From Channallabes apus (taxonomy: Eukaryota; Chordata; Actinopteri; Siluriformes; Clariidae), in NCBI GenBank assembly GCA_030522415.1, contig CM060115.1, positions 12,286,815 through 12,350,814 on the forward strand: DNA of 64,000 nucleotides, in the 5' to 3' direction. Below are positions 39,401-51,400 of this stretch, one piece after another (the stretch's first letter is position 1; each line of letters opens with the position of its first letter). A model generated the notes under the pieces. That model was not told the DNA's origin and did no database searches. It saw nothing but the letters and a program-made list of their open reading frames with translations. A program made the position numbers and the translations under genes.

Positions 39401-40716
39401 TGCCTGTGCCTGTCTCCAGAGACCAACGGAGAGGTGCGATGATCTTGGATGGTGGGAGAACAGGAGCGGGTTCCGTCCGGGGGATGTCTTCCTCGTGCTG
39501 TCGAGAGAGAGCGTCTGCCTTGATATTTTTGGACCCCGGACGGTAGGACAGATGGAAATTGTAGTGCTCGAAGAACAACGCCCACCGCGCCTGTCTCGGG
39601 TTGAGCTGTTTGATATTGCGGATGGTAATGAGATTTTGATGGTTGGTCCAGATGATGAATGGCTCCCTGGCGCCCTGGAGCCAGTGACGCCATTCCTCCA
39701 AAGCCCACTTTATGGCCAGTAGCTCGCGGTCCCCTACCCCGTATTGCTGCTGAGTGGTGTCAAATTTTTTGGAGAAGAAACTACAGGGGTGTAGTTTCTG
39801 ATCTGTACCTCGTTGGGAGAGAACAACCCCAGCGCCCACATCTGAGGCGTCCACCTCCACAACGAATGGTTTACTTGCGTCTGGATGGAGAAGAATGGGG
39901 GCGGTGGTGAAGCGGTGACAGTTTATGGAAGGCGGAGACGGCTGCTGGGTTGAGGCTGAATGGATGAGATGATGGGCGGGTCAGAGCGGTTAAGGGTGCT
40001 GCAACCGTACTGTAGTCCCGGATAAAGCGACGATAAAAATTCGCAAACCCGAGATACCGTTGAAGCTGTTTAAGAGTCTTGGGTAGGGGCCAATGACGCA
40101 CAACTTCCAGCTTCTGCTGGAACGTGGCCACACCCTGGGACGAGATGACAAAACCCAGGAACGTGGTGGAGCGCGTGTGAAAAGCGCACTTTTCCAACTT
40201 ACAGTACAGTTGGTGGGCGTGCAGTCTCTTTAATACTGCCCTGACGTGTTGGACATGTTCTTCCTTAGTGCGGGAGTAGATGAGGCTGTCATCTAGGTAT
40301 GCAAATGCCCACCGCCCTAGCATGTCCCGGAGAACGTCATTGATAAAGTGCTGGAAGGCGGCGGGGGCATTGCAGAGACCAAACGGGATGACCAGACTCT
40401 CGTAGTGCCCCATGGGTGTGATGAATGCCGTCTTCCACTCATCGCCCTCTCTGATGCGCACCAAGTTGTTCGCGCTCCGAAGGTCCAACTTTGTGAAAAT
40501 GGTGGCACCAGAGAGAGCGTCCAGGGCAGAGTTGGTAAGGGGCAACGGGTGATGATTCTTGATGGTTATATTATTGAGCCCTCGATAATCAACACACAGG
40601 CGAAGTTCGCCTCCTTTCTTTTTCACAAAGAATAACCCAGCAGCAACAGGCGAAGAAGATGGCCTGATGGTACCCTGGCGAAGAGCGTTGGTCACATATT
40701 CCTCCATAACCTGCAT
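39400..40716 (-). pseudogene. Gypsy reverse transcriptase and RNase H
   Basis: RT from about 40,716: [39 protein letters not shown] and [11 protein letters not shown] (the YLDD-type box), then FLGFVIS and [11 protein letters not shown]. RNase H is in the next frame (39,860 downwards): [23 protein letters not shown] and ADALSRQ. There is one frame break near 39,870-39,900. Confidence 0.92.
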
Positions 40717-41290
40717 CTCGGTGGCAGAGAGGGAGTAGATATGGCCGCGGGGGGGGGGGGGGGCATGGAGCCTGGCTGAGGGTCAATCGCCAGATCGTAA
40801 GGGCGATGTGGTGGAAGGTGGGTGGGTGTTACAGAACACTTCAGCCAGGTCCCGATAGACGGTGGGAATGGCGTTGGTGTCAACATCGGGGGCCTCGGAC
40901 TCCCTAGAACACGTCCCAGCCGGTGCTTGGAAGCAAAGTTCGGAATAGGTCGGCCCCCACTGGAGGATACGAATTTGGGTCCAGGATATGAGTGGGTCAT
41001 GTTCAAGTAACCAGGGGTGTCCGAGGATGATAGGTGGTGACGAGATGGTGGTGAGGTGGAACTGGGTCCGCTCTTGGTGTTCATTTATGATCAGGATGAC
41101 AGGTTGGGTTTGTATGGTGATGGGACTGGATGATAGGGGGCGACCGTTGACTGAGGTGATCCAAACCGGCTGGGATAACGCCTCAAGGTTGTGAGGGGCT
41201 GGCTTGGGACGAGACAGCAGATGTTGGTCGATCCGAGGGCCAGCTGGATGAGGCCCTCCAGCGTAGCAGGTAGCTCTCGTCCCGCGAGTT
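40717..41290 (-). pseudogene. Gypsy protease remnant and linker
   Basis: An ILGHPWLLEHDP segment resembles the C-terminal part of the retropepsin of chromoviruses. A G12 homopolymer lies at about 40,750. No intact active site was seen. Confidence 0.65.
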
Positions 41291-41296
41291 CGTCTT

Positions 41297-41880
41297 TTAT
41301 GCGGGAAGCATATTCGTAAAATAGACTATCCGGAGAGCAGAGTCTCCCCAGGTGGTCTGGACGGCGAGTGTGCGAAACTCTGCAGTGTAACAGCTCAGGG
41401 ACAAACCTCCCTGCTGTAGATGATAGAGTCTTGTGTCGGTCTCCACCTCACCGGCGGGGTGCTTGAAGGTGAGTCTTAGCTGGCGGGTGAACTCATTGTA
41501 GGAGTGAGCCGTGGCCCACTCAGCTGCCTGCCAGGTTAGCAACGAAACCGAGAAGTGCAATGATCGGTGGAGTACATGGTGGAATTAAATAATACCATAA
41601 TCAAATCAATCAAATAATCAAATACCAAATCAAGCGCTGTTAAAAACACATTACACTTTCCATCCGTGCCATTCCACTTATCTGGTAATAAAATTAATAC
41701 TTCAGAAGGAGGGGTGGTGGGAGGGTTGGTGCGGCGCAGCAGTCATGACGATGTGGGCCCGGCTAGCTGCGCCATCAATAGCCGCGAGGAGCTCCGCGTT
41801 CTCCCGCTTCAGCTCCGCGACCTCGCGCCGCAAGGCCGCTACGTTTCAGACGCCTTGGCGTAGAGTCGCGATCTCCAAAT
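41297..41880 (-). pseudogene. Gypsy gag fragments
   Basis: 41,560-41,297 encodes a retrotransposon-gag-like segment (TWQAAEWATAHSYNEFTRQL). An AT-rich piece at about 41,575-41,700 interrupts it. 41,700-41,880 is GC-rich and reads as the gag N-terminal part on the minus strand. Confidence 0.65.
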
Positions 41881-42056
41881 TTCACGGTGTCAACAAATCC
41901 CAAAAAAGTTGGGACAAGTAGCAATAAGAGACTGGAAAAAGTAAATTTGAGCATAACGAAGAGCTGGAAGACCAATTAACAGTAATTAGGTTAATTGGCA
42001 ACATGATTGGGTATAAAAAGAGCTTCTCAGAGTGGCAGTGTCTCACAGAAGCCAAG

Positions 42057-43078
42057 ATGGGTAGAGGATCACCAATTCCCACAATGTTGCGTAGAAAGAT
42101 AGTGGAGCAATATCAGAAAGGTGTTACCCAGCGAAAAATTGCAAAGACTTTGCAGTTATCATCATCAACTGTGCATAATATCATCCGAAGATTCAGAGAA
42201 TCTGGAACATCTCTGTGCGTAAGGGTCAAGGGCGTAAAACCATACTGGATGCCCGTGATCTCTGGGCCCTTAAACGACACTGCACCACAAACAGGAATGC
42301 TACTGTAAAGGAAATCACAGAATGGGCTCAGGAATACTTCCAGAAACCATTGTCAGTGAACACAATCCACCGTGCCATCCGCCATTGCCAGCTGAAACTC
42401 TACAGTGCAAAGAAGAAGCCATTTCTAAGCAAGATCCACAAGCACAGGCGTTTTCATTGGGCCAGGGATAATTTAAAATGGAGTATGGCAAAATGGAAGA
42501 CTGTTCTGTGGTCAGACGAGTCACGATTCGAAGTTCTTGTTGGAAATGTGGGACGCCACGTCATCCGGACCAAAGAGGACAAGGACAACCCAAGTTGTTA
42601 TCAACGCTCAGTTCAGAAGCCTGCATCTCTGATGGTATGGGGTTGCATAAGTGCGTGTGGCATGGGCAGCTTGCATGTCTGGAAAGGCACCATCAATGCA
42701 GAAAAATATATTCAGGTTCTAGAACAACATATGCTCCCATCCAGACATCATCTCTTTCAGGGAAGACACTGCATTTTTCAACAAGATAATGCCAGACCAC
42801 ATTCTGCATCAATCACAACATCATGGCTGCGTAGGAGAAGGATCCGGGTACTGAAATGGCCAGTCTGCAGTCCAGATCTTTCCCCTATAGAGAACATTTG
42901 GCGCATCATAAAGAGGAAGGTGCGACAAAGAAGGCCCAAGACGATTGAACAGGTAGAGGCCTGTATTAGACAAGAATGGGAGAGCATTCCTATTTCTAAA
43001 CTTGAGAAACTGATCTCCTCGGTCCCCAGACGTCTGTTGAGTGTTGTAAGAAGAAGGGGAGATGCCACACAGTGGTGA
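42057..43078 (+). pseudogene. Tc1-type transposase, nearly complete, one frameshift
   Basis: ATG at 42,057 (GRGSPIPTMLRRKIVEQYQK), a paired-like HTH ([20 protein letters not shown]), then a frame change near 42,215 into a 287-residue open stretch. The DDE triad is complete: [18 protein letters not shown] and [11 protein letters not shown] (34 residues from second D to E). Apart from the frameshift it looks young. Confidence 0.9.
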
Positions 43079-43274
43079 AAATGGCCTTGTCTCAACTTTT
43101 TTGGGATTTGTTGACACCATGACATTTTGATTCACCATATTTTTCCCTTAAAATGATACATTTTCTCAGTTTAAACTTCTGTTCCGTGATTTATGTTCTA
43201 TTCTGAATAAAATATTGACATTTGCCATCTCCACATCATTGCATTCAGTTTTTATTCACAATTTGTTCAGTTTC

Positions 43275-43628
43275 GGCGGCGCGGTGGTGTACTGGTTAGC
43301 ACTGTCGCCTTGCACCTCCAGGGTCTGGGTTCGATTCCCCGGCCAGGCTCGATTCCCGTCTCTGTGTGCATGGAGTTTGCATGTTCTCCCCGTGCTTGGT
43401 GGGTTTCCTCCGGGTACTCCGGTTTCCTCCCACAGTCCAAAGATATGCAGGTTAGGCTAATTGGCGTTCCTAAATTGCCCGTAGTGTGTGATTGGGTGTG
43501 TGCCCTGCGATGGATTGGCACCCTGTCCAGGGTGTACCCCCCCTAGTGCCCAAAGTCTCCTGGGATAGGCTCCAGGTCCCCGCGACCCTGAACACAGGAC
43601 TAAGCGGTATAGATAATTAATGAATGAA
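43275..43628 (+). mobile_element. tRNA-derived SINE (main family) in Tc1
   Basis: Full head 'ggcggcgcggtggtgtactg', body and (GAAT)n tail; younger than its Tc1 host. Confidence 0.9.
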
Positions 43629-43665
43629 TGTTTAGTGTCCCAACTTTTTTGGAATCCGGTTTGTA

Positions 43666-44280
43666 CAATCATGACCAAAAAGAAAAAAAACTGGGTCACA
43701 TAGACAAAGAAATAGCACAAAGCCACATGATCATGTCTTTTAATGGTTGTTTTTGGTTCTTTTTATGGCAAAAAAAATTATTAATAATACGCTCATTTTC
43801 TCAGTTCTACATTTTTGCAACGTCATTTCCATTTTGTTCTACCTGACATATCCAAAAACCAAAATTCAAATGCACAGTTTGACATCTGAAGGCTCCTTGT
43901 TAACACACACCGCCAATTCATACAGACCAGCATCTTTAATTATCATTGATCTGTGCAGTGTTGCTGGCATGCACAGTATCTATGCCGCTTGGGTTCTAAG
44001 TTATACTGATCCATAAAAGATAAACTGTATATTTTTTTAACAAATAAAAAAATTATTAATTGTCACATGCTTAGGCATCTTACCTAAACCGGACATTTTA
44101 GCATTATTTTTTTTACAGATTTTACAGGTGGCAGGTGTCTATGATGAGTCTGGGAAAGTACCAGGTCTCTATGATCAGTTAGGGACAGTGGTACAGTAGG
44201 TGTCTAGGATGACTTTGGGACAGTGGCATGTACAGTAATAAGTCAGGGACAGTGCTAGGTGCTTACGTTGAGTCTTGAAA
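43666..44280. repeat. Displaced upstream flank of ssuh2 copy A and decayed tandem repeat
   Basis: 43,985-44,110 aligns with 4,870-5,000 ('gatccataaaagataaactg', 'ggacattttagcat'). 44,120-44,275 has 3-4 decayed copies of a ~40-bp unit of 'aggtgtctatgatgagtctg' type. Confidence 0.55.
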
Positions 44281-44759
44281 AAAGATTTATCAACATAATC
44301 CCAATCTTCACTAATGCACATGTTCATGGGACAGCCTACAGTGGGTTCCGAGCCACCTCGGCCTGAATCGTCATTCACAAAAGTACAGTCCTTCCTTTTT
44401 TTTTACTGTACTGTGCTTGAAGTATTCCGTAAATGTCACTCTTTTTTATGCCGAATTTCATCACAAGTCCCAGTTTGACTTGCACGCCCCTAGTAACTGT
44501 TTTTTTTTTTTGTTTCATCAGTCCAGGAAACATGTTGAAAATCTTGGTTGCGGTAATCACGTAATTTCTACACATTCGTTAGAGATGGACATTGGGCTTT
44601 TAAAAGTGTTCGAGTAATCCTTCATCTTTAATAACTGTGTACAGTTGAATAAAATAATCAGATTAGGCCTATCTATACTAATGCTGACATAGATTCATCT
44701 ATTCTATTTATATTATTAGTGATAAAGTCAGTTCTTCTATTGCGCAATGTCTCCTAATG

Positions 44760-45153
44760 TGTAATGCATGAAGTCAGCTGTAAGCTAAGCTCTCAGGATG
44801 GAATTGCTCCTGTGGTTTGTCCAGACTGGATCTCTGCAGAGAGAAGCTGTTCTCCATCTGCTTTCTAGTCTCCAGGCCAGAAATCGTCTTACATAAACAC
44901 ACACACACACACACACACACACATGCATATTTACTCTGACACACACAGCTCCACGAGCATCTTCGTCTTGTGGAGCTGACGTCTATCATTTTTCCCATCA
45001 AGTGACGAAGTGATAATAAATAAAATGGGATCTCCTGTGTATCTTCTGACTGGGAGATGAGAGAAGGAAAAGGAAGAGAGCGAGAGAGACAAGACTATGT
45101 GTGTGATGAATAGAGATGCCTGGTTGGACGCTCGGTAGCTTATAAAAGCTGAG
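44760..45153 (+). promoter_or_regulatory. grip2: Presumed 5' UTR/promoter of the upstream grip2 first exon
   Basis: Purine-rich sequence with a CA microsatellite (44,898-44,921). Upstream ATGs include 45,097 and a short uORF 45,116-45,145 (10 codons with stop) ending 8 nt before the main ATG. A TATAAAA at about 45,141 is too close to the main ATG to drive it unless a downstream start is used. Confidence 0.45.
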
Positions 45154-45316
45154 ATGTGGCGGCTGAGTTGCAGCATCAACCCCAAACGCTTTCCCGATGG
45201 AGTTTCCTCCTCCGTCAGCTCGGTGAAGAAGGGATCGGGTGGAGGAGCGAAGGGGAAAAGGAGGGTATTCTTCTCTCTGCGCTGCCGCATGGGAGTCATC
45301 AAAGGAAGAGTGAAAG
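45154..45316 (+). CDS. grip2: grip2 alternative first coding exon 1 (long N terminus)
   Basis: 54 codons plus one base, then a GTACTT donor. It starts [16 protein letters not shown], has a glycine/lysine-rich stretch, and ends [16 protein letters not shown]. That end resembles the N termini of mammalian GRIP1/GRIP2, where a short hydrophobic-basic cysteine-containing stretch precedes the [12 protein letters not shown] segment. The final G joins AT of the next exon to make D. The cysteines might be palmitoylated, as reported for GRIP isoforms. The start codon is the first in-frame ATG after stops. Confidence 0.75.
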
Positions 45317-45386
45317 GTACTTGTGTGTGGGGGGGGGAGGGGGGGGGAATAGAGTGAATATGATATTCAATAAGAAGTGTAATGCA

Positions 45387-45428
<42 letters not shown>

Positions 45429-48400
45429 GGATACTAAAAGTTTTCACAATATTTTTTCCCTGTATACAGTAAGAGACAAAGGTCATGTTTAATATCTATA
45501 AGTCTCAGCAATCCTTCAAAAACCACATGATGGCAGTGTTGCTATAAAAATTTTTTATAAATTAATTGTTAATGTAAACATTTTTCTCTTGGAAGCGTTG
45601 AGTAGAACTTCAATATGGTGGTGTATACTTTTCTGTATATTAATAAACTTTATAATAATTCTAGTGATTTAGTTATTCTTGACATTTCTGTCACATTTCA
45701 CAGCTATACTGTCTTTACATCCTGTCTTTTTAAAATAAAAAATAAATAAATACATATATTCAAGCTAGCACTGTCGCCTTGCACCTCCAGGGTCCGGGTT
45801 CGATTCCCTGGCCAGGCTCGATTCCCGTCTCTGTGTGCATGGAGTTTGCATGTTCTCCCCGTGCTTGGTGGGTTTCCTCCGGGTACTCCGGTTTCCTCCC
45901 ACAGTCCAAAGATATGCAGATTAGGCTAATTGGCGTTCCTAAATTGACCATAGTGTGTGAATGAGTGTGTGTGTGTGTGTGTGCTCTGCGATGGATTGGC
46001 ACGCTGTCCAGGGTGTACCTTGCCTTGTGCCCAGAGTCTCCTGGGATAGGCTCCAGGTCCCCGCAACCCTAAACACAGGATAAAGCGGTATAGAAGATGA
46101 ATGAATGAATGAATATATTCAAGCTAAACCTCTATCTAACTATCTAGGAAACTCTGTAGTCCAACTAGGCAAGGCAAGGGTTAGTTTTTTTTGTATAGCA
46201 CATTTCATCCAATATGGTAATTCAAAGTGCTTTACATGAAAGAGAAGAAAATAATCATGAAAAGAAATAGAAAATTGCCCTGCGATGGATTGGCACCCTG
46301 TCCAGGGTGTACCCCGCCTAGTGCCCGAAGTCTCCTGGGATAGGCTCCAGGTCCCCCGCGACCCTAATACAGGATTAAGCGGTATAGAAGATGAATGAAT
46401 GAATGAAAGAAATAGAAATAATAGCACTAAAACTTTTTTACATTTTTAAAAATTTGATTTAAAATAAAAATAAAAACAGTTTGTAGTGGCACTTTTAAAA
46501 ACTACTTAAAATTTGATTTAGAATCAAAATAAAACAGTTGAAACTATAAGAAACATAAAATACAGTGCAGTCAGTTCGGACATAGCGCGCAGTGTTCATA
46601 TTCAGTGAGGATCTCCGCAATCCTCACTGAATATCATGGTGTTTATGATATTTAGGGACCGTGGAGTTCAATAGGGATTACTATTGTGTTTATTCCCATT
46701 TTTCGACTGTGGTACTACTGTACCTTCGGTCAACATTCACATGCTCACACTACAGGTAGTTTGTGGACACCAGTAACCCTAATTAGCATGTCTTTGGACT
46801 GTGGGAGGAAACTGAATATGCAGAGGAAACCCACCAAGCACAAGGTGAACATGCAAACTCCATGCACAGACCTGAGGTGTGAATCAAATCCTCGACCCTG
46901 GAGCTGCAAGACGACAGTGCTAGCCTCTAAGCTAGCGTGCCGCCGCAAGCTAAAACTAACCTCAGTCGTTTGCTAGTCTCTGCTTAGCATCCATTCCAGC
47001 TGCCTAGCAACAGTGTTCTTATAACTTTAACTATAACATTAAGTGGAAAACTGGGTTTATTTAAATAAATGTATTTTTAAACTACCACCTGAAACTTGAC
47101 CAGGTAATCCCGTTATTTGAAATGAAGAGAGTTGAAGTGAAAGACAAACCTAGAAACTGAAGTTTTAGAGAAAACGCCAAGATTTTCATAATAAGGTCAT
47201 TACAAGCGTTGAGGTTATTTATCAACGATTCAAGCATGGCTGAACAAGGTTACCTATGTATACATACTGTATATACCCATCCGTTCATCTAGGAACCTCT
47301 GTAGTCCAACCATGGATCGCGGAGGCCAATATTGAATATTGTATTTACTTACCTTTTTTGTACACGCGTGGTATGATGTACAGTATACAGTATTAGAAGT
47401 TGAACCATCATTAGTTCAACTTCTAGCACTGGCTTTGCTGCATTTGGGAGCCATGATTCAATTCAATTCAATTTTATTTATACTAGAAGCAATGGTCATT
47501 TTAACAATGGTCTTTGTTGCAAAGCAGATTCACAGTATAGGATATGGACAATATGGAAATGAGTTTGAAAAGTGTAAAGAAATATGTATAAATTATCATT
47601 CATTCATTTTCTATACCGCTTAATCCTGTGTTCAGGGTCGCGGGGGACCTGGAGCCTATCCCATGAGACTTCGGGCACTAGGCAGGGTACACCCTGGACA
47701 GCGTGCCAATCCATCGCAGGGCACACACACATACACACACTCACACACTACGGGCAATTTAGGAACGCCAATTAGCCTAACCTGCATATCTTTGGACTGT
47801 GGGAGGAAACCCACCAAGCACGGGGAGAACATGCAAACTCCATGCACACAGAGACGGGAATCGAACCCAGACCCTGGAGGTGCAAGGCGACAGTGCTAAC
47901 CACTACACCACCGCGCCGCCTTATAATTATCAGATTATTATAATTAATTATTGATGAGCAAGCTACAGTATGTGCGAGGAAGGCAAGGGAAACATTCCCT
48001 GAGATGGCAATCAAACTTTGAGAGGAACCAGACTCAACAAAGAACCCCAGGTGATAACAGATAGCAGGCATTGATAGTCATACTGTGTATTATTAGCCTG
48101 AAAGTTCAGAAAAGGTGTTTAAGGTAATATCAAGTTTACTTTTGTTTGTTGGAGACTCGGGTACAGTCTACTGAGCGACTGTAATTACAAGCCATCAGAG
48201 GAGAATTGCCTGCATCAGCAGAGTCCAAGACCGTCTTCATGGTCAAGTGAAACTGTCCACAGTCTCCACAAGTGTCCCAAGCAGTGACCCAGAGAACCAT
48301 GTGATGAGAATGCCAACCAGAAACGGGGCACCAGGATGTATCAGACAGGTCCGGAGGGGAGAAGGGGTTGGACTTGCTAGCAGAGAGAGAGAGCAGTTAT

Positions 48401-51400
48401 GATGTTAAAGTAATTGTTACCGTTAGGGTACTTTATCTGAAAACTTTTTCCATCATCTGCTGTCTTGCAGTTTTCTCAACCAAACTCAGGAGAAGAAGCT
48501 AATTGACTTATACATTTAAATTGAGCTTCACAAAATGAAAAGAAGATTATGGCAATGTGTAGGAGAGAGTAAAAATGTGTACAGATCATAGTGATCTGAT
48601 TGTCCCTGATGAGCAAGCCAAGGGCGACAGCGAAGGTGGCAAGGAAAAACTCCCTGGGATGGCACTAGGAAGAAACATTGAGAGGAACCCATCCTCATTT
48701 GGGTCATAACAGATAGCAGGAATTTGTTTTTGCTGATACTGTATACTGTGTTAGGCAACTGAAAGTTCGATATAACCAAAGAAGTTAACGTGGAGTCCAG
48801 TTCAGTTCGGCAACAGGATGAGTCAGAGAGGTTTAGAGGGTAGAGGGGGGTCTGGATCACTGAGAGCTCGGGAGCAGCGTGTGTAGCTCCAAACCATTAT
48901 GGAGCAGAATCCAGCTGGAGGTGGTCCTTCTCTGGATGCCTCAGGATCCTCACAGGTTTGGCCTCTGTCTACTTGAGCTCTGTCTACACCATCTCCAGGC
49001 CCACAATGACCTATCAATCATTCAAACATTAAAAATAGATATAATAATAAGGCATGAACCAGTGAGAAACAGGTGCAGATGATGACAGATGATCAGGCCG
49101 GTGATTATTATACATAATTATACATACTGCTAATGCTGAATGTTGAGTGGTTGGAACAGAAGAGAGGGGAAATGAGGTCGCTGCTAAGGCTGTTACTGTA
49201 CATAAACAACCAATTTGTATGTTCAGGCACTTTGCACCCTGTTGCAAAGTGCCTGAACATAGAAATGTTCTGTCAAACCTTTTTTTTTCTCCCTTTTGCA
49301 CAGTACTGTACAGTATGTAGAGAAAGAAGCACAGGCGTTTATTATATCATTGGACATACACACAGTCAGTATGTACTGTAAGAACTCTGGGAAAGCTCAT
49401 TCAAGTTTGCTTTTGCTTAATCATGATTCCAAAATGTGCCAAAATGTGTTGGCAAAAATTGATATGTCTGAGATATCTGTTTGTATCAGATAGCAGATAC
49501 AGAGGGAAATACAATCTTTCACACAATTTTTATTTAATGGAAGCTTGCAAACAAATCCATTACAATCAGTTACTAAAACAGTGACAGCAGCCAGACTTTT
49601 ACAGGCTTGTACAAACAACATAAACTAGAGCAGACAAGAGCAAGATGAGAAAACCAGGAAATTTTTTTTTTTAACAGACAGACAAACTGACAATCAAAAA
49701 TCAAAAGACTTAGTATAGGCTTGTTTAATAACACAGAGTGTACAGCTGTGGCCAAAAGATTTGAGAATGACTCAAATATAAATGTAAAATTTTCACAATT
49801 TTCCCTAAGAACACAGTCATGAATAAAGAATGGTGTAAAAACATCCTCCGAGAGCAACTTCTCTCAACCATCCAAGAACAGGCTGATGAGGAACAATGCC
49901 TTTTCCAGCATGATGGAGCTCATCGCCAACTCAATGGCTCCAGGAACAAAACATGGAAATATTGCGTCCATGGCCAGGAAACTCCCCAGATCTTAATCCC
50001 ATTGAGAACTCACAAAAACAAACAAAAACTCACAAATTCCAAGAAACTCCAAATAAGATTACAATTTTATTAACATCTACTGCGTTTTCGCATAATACTT
50101 AACCAGAGGTCGAGTGCTTGAGCCAGACGGGCGTGGCTGCAGATTCAGAGCTCTGTCTGACAAAATCATAGAAGAGAGGAAAGAGAAGAAGAACACGTCT
50201 CTTCGATCTCTTTGTCTGTGCTCAACATGTCAGAGTGGGGACAGAGATATGCAGTGACTCTATTGGAGCTGACTGGGTGTGTGTGTGGGGGGGGGGGGTA
50301 GTGGTCTGGAATGTTCAAGAGACAAATGGAGTGACAGGTGTGAGCTCTGGAGTGCCTACATCATCATCATCATCCCCCAATACCACCACCTAAACCAACA
50401 CACACACACACACATACACATGGTGTCAAGAAAGGATATACCCAGTTGCTCTCTCTGGCTGAAAGATCTTCTGACACAGTGAAACGTGAGAGCCGTAACA
50501 GACAGTCGGGTGCTATTAAAGCGAGTAAAGCTTATTTCCACTCAGCGGTTTTAATTTACTGTCCTCCAGTGGGCTGAAATGAAACGCAATAATGTGTGTA
50601 ATTAGTTAATCACATATTTCAGCTGGTGGTGAGAGTCCTATACAGTAGCAATGAAAAGACTATTTATAAGCACATTATTGTAATTAAGCATGGTTAAAAA
50701 ACTGGAATGTAAAAAAAAAAAAAAAAAGTAGACTATGCATCCATGGACCATCATAACTACGTATTTAAGAGAAAATCCAGAATTATTTTTTATCAGTGTA
50801 AGAAAAGCCTCTTGCTTATTGGCGCCATAGGGATTTTTATTACTGCACTTTTTTCATGCAAGGAACACATTTTTGTAATTAGATTCATAAGGAGGTAAAC
50901 ATGGTTTCAGGTTATTAAACTTTGGAATAAATCCATTTACATGATCAGTCAGATAAGCCAGTAAGTATGAAAACTATCATGGTAATTTCCAGCATGGTTG
51001 CATAGTGGTTAGCACTGTCGCCTTGCTCCTCCATGGTTCGGGTTCGATTCCTGTCTTGGGGTCTGTGTTCCTCTCATGGTTTGCTTTCCCTGGGTATTCT
51101 GGTTTCCTCCCACAGTTCAAGGACATGCACATTAGGCTAATTGGTGTTCCCCAAATTGCTTGTACTGTGTGTGTGTGCCTTGCCCAGGGTGTACCCAGCC
51201 TCGTACCCTATGTTTCCTGGGATAGGCTGCAGAACCCCCATGACACCGTATTACAGGATAAGCAGTATAAACAATGAGAGACTAAGTGAGTACGACAAAC
51301 AGGGCTTAGGACCAACACTGCATCCAGCGGCCAGGGTTTGAGCATTGGGTGGGAATTGAACCTGCATGGGAAGTGAGGGAGGAGCGATGTGAATGAGAGG

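Larger units (their letters stand above)
22700..41880 (-). mobile_element. Ty3/Gypsy chromovirus, split by an ERV
   Basis: On the minus strand the order is gag (41,880-41,297), protease remnant, reverse transcriptase, RNase H and the integrase zinc part down to 39,027. Then comes a foreign 15-kb retrovirus (23,960-39,026). Integrase resumes from 23,959 and ends in a chromodomain (about 23,270-23,130) and the 3' LTR (22,700-23,060). Integrase, chromodomain and LTR order is typical of fish chromoviruses. The 5' LTR is missing; the element is cut by the Tc1 at 41,886. Several frameshifts and stops show it is inactive. Confidence 0.9.
41886..43665 (+). mobile_element. Tc1/mariner element containing a SINE
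   Basis: The transposase is flanked by 'aaatcccaaaaaagttggga' at 41,895 and its inverse at about 43,094. The terminal 'cccaacttttttggaatccgg' is at the right end (43,639). The outer left repeat is missing, so the element is truncated on the Gypsy side. The SINE 43,275-43,628 is inside the 3' part. Confidence 0.85.

Noticed and set aside
45116..45145. uORF starting MPGW, the same four residues I recall at the start of a mammalian GRIP1 isoform
   Set aside because: It stops after nine codons and the rest does not match; four residues are too few to claim homology.
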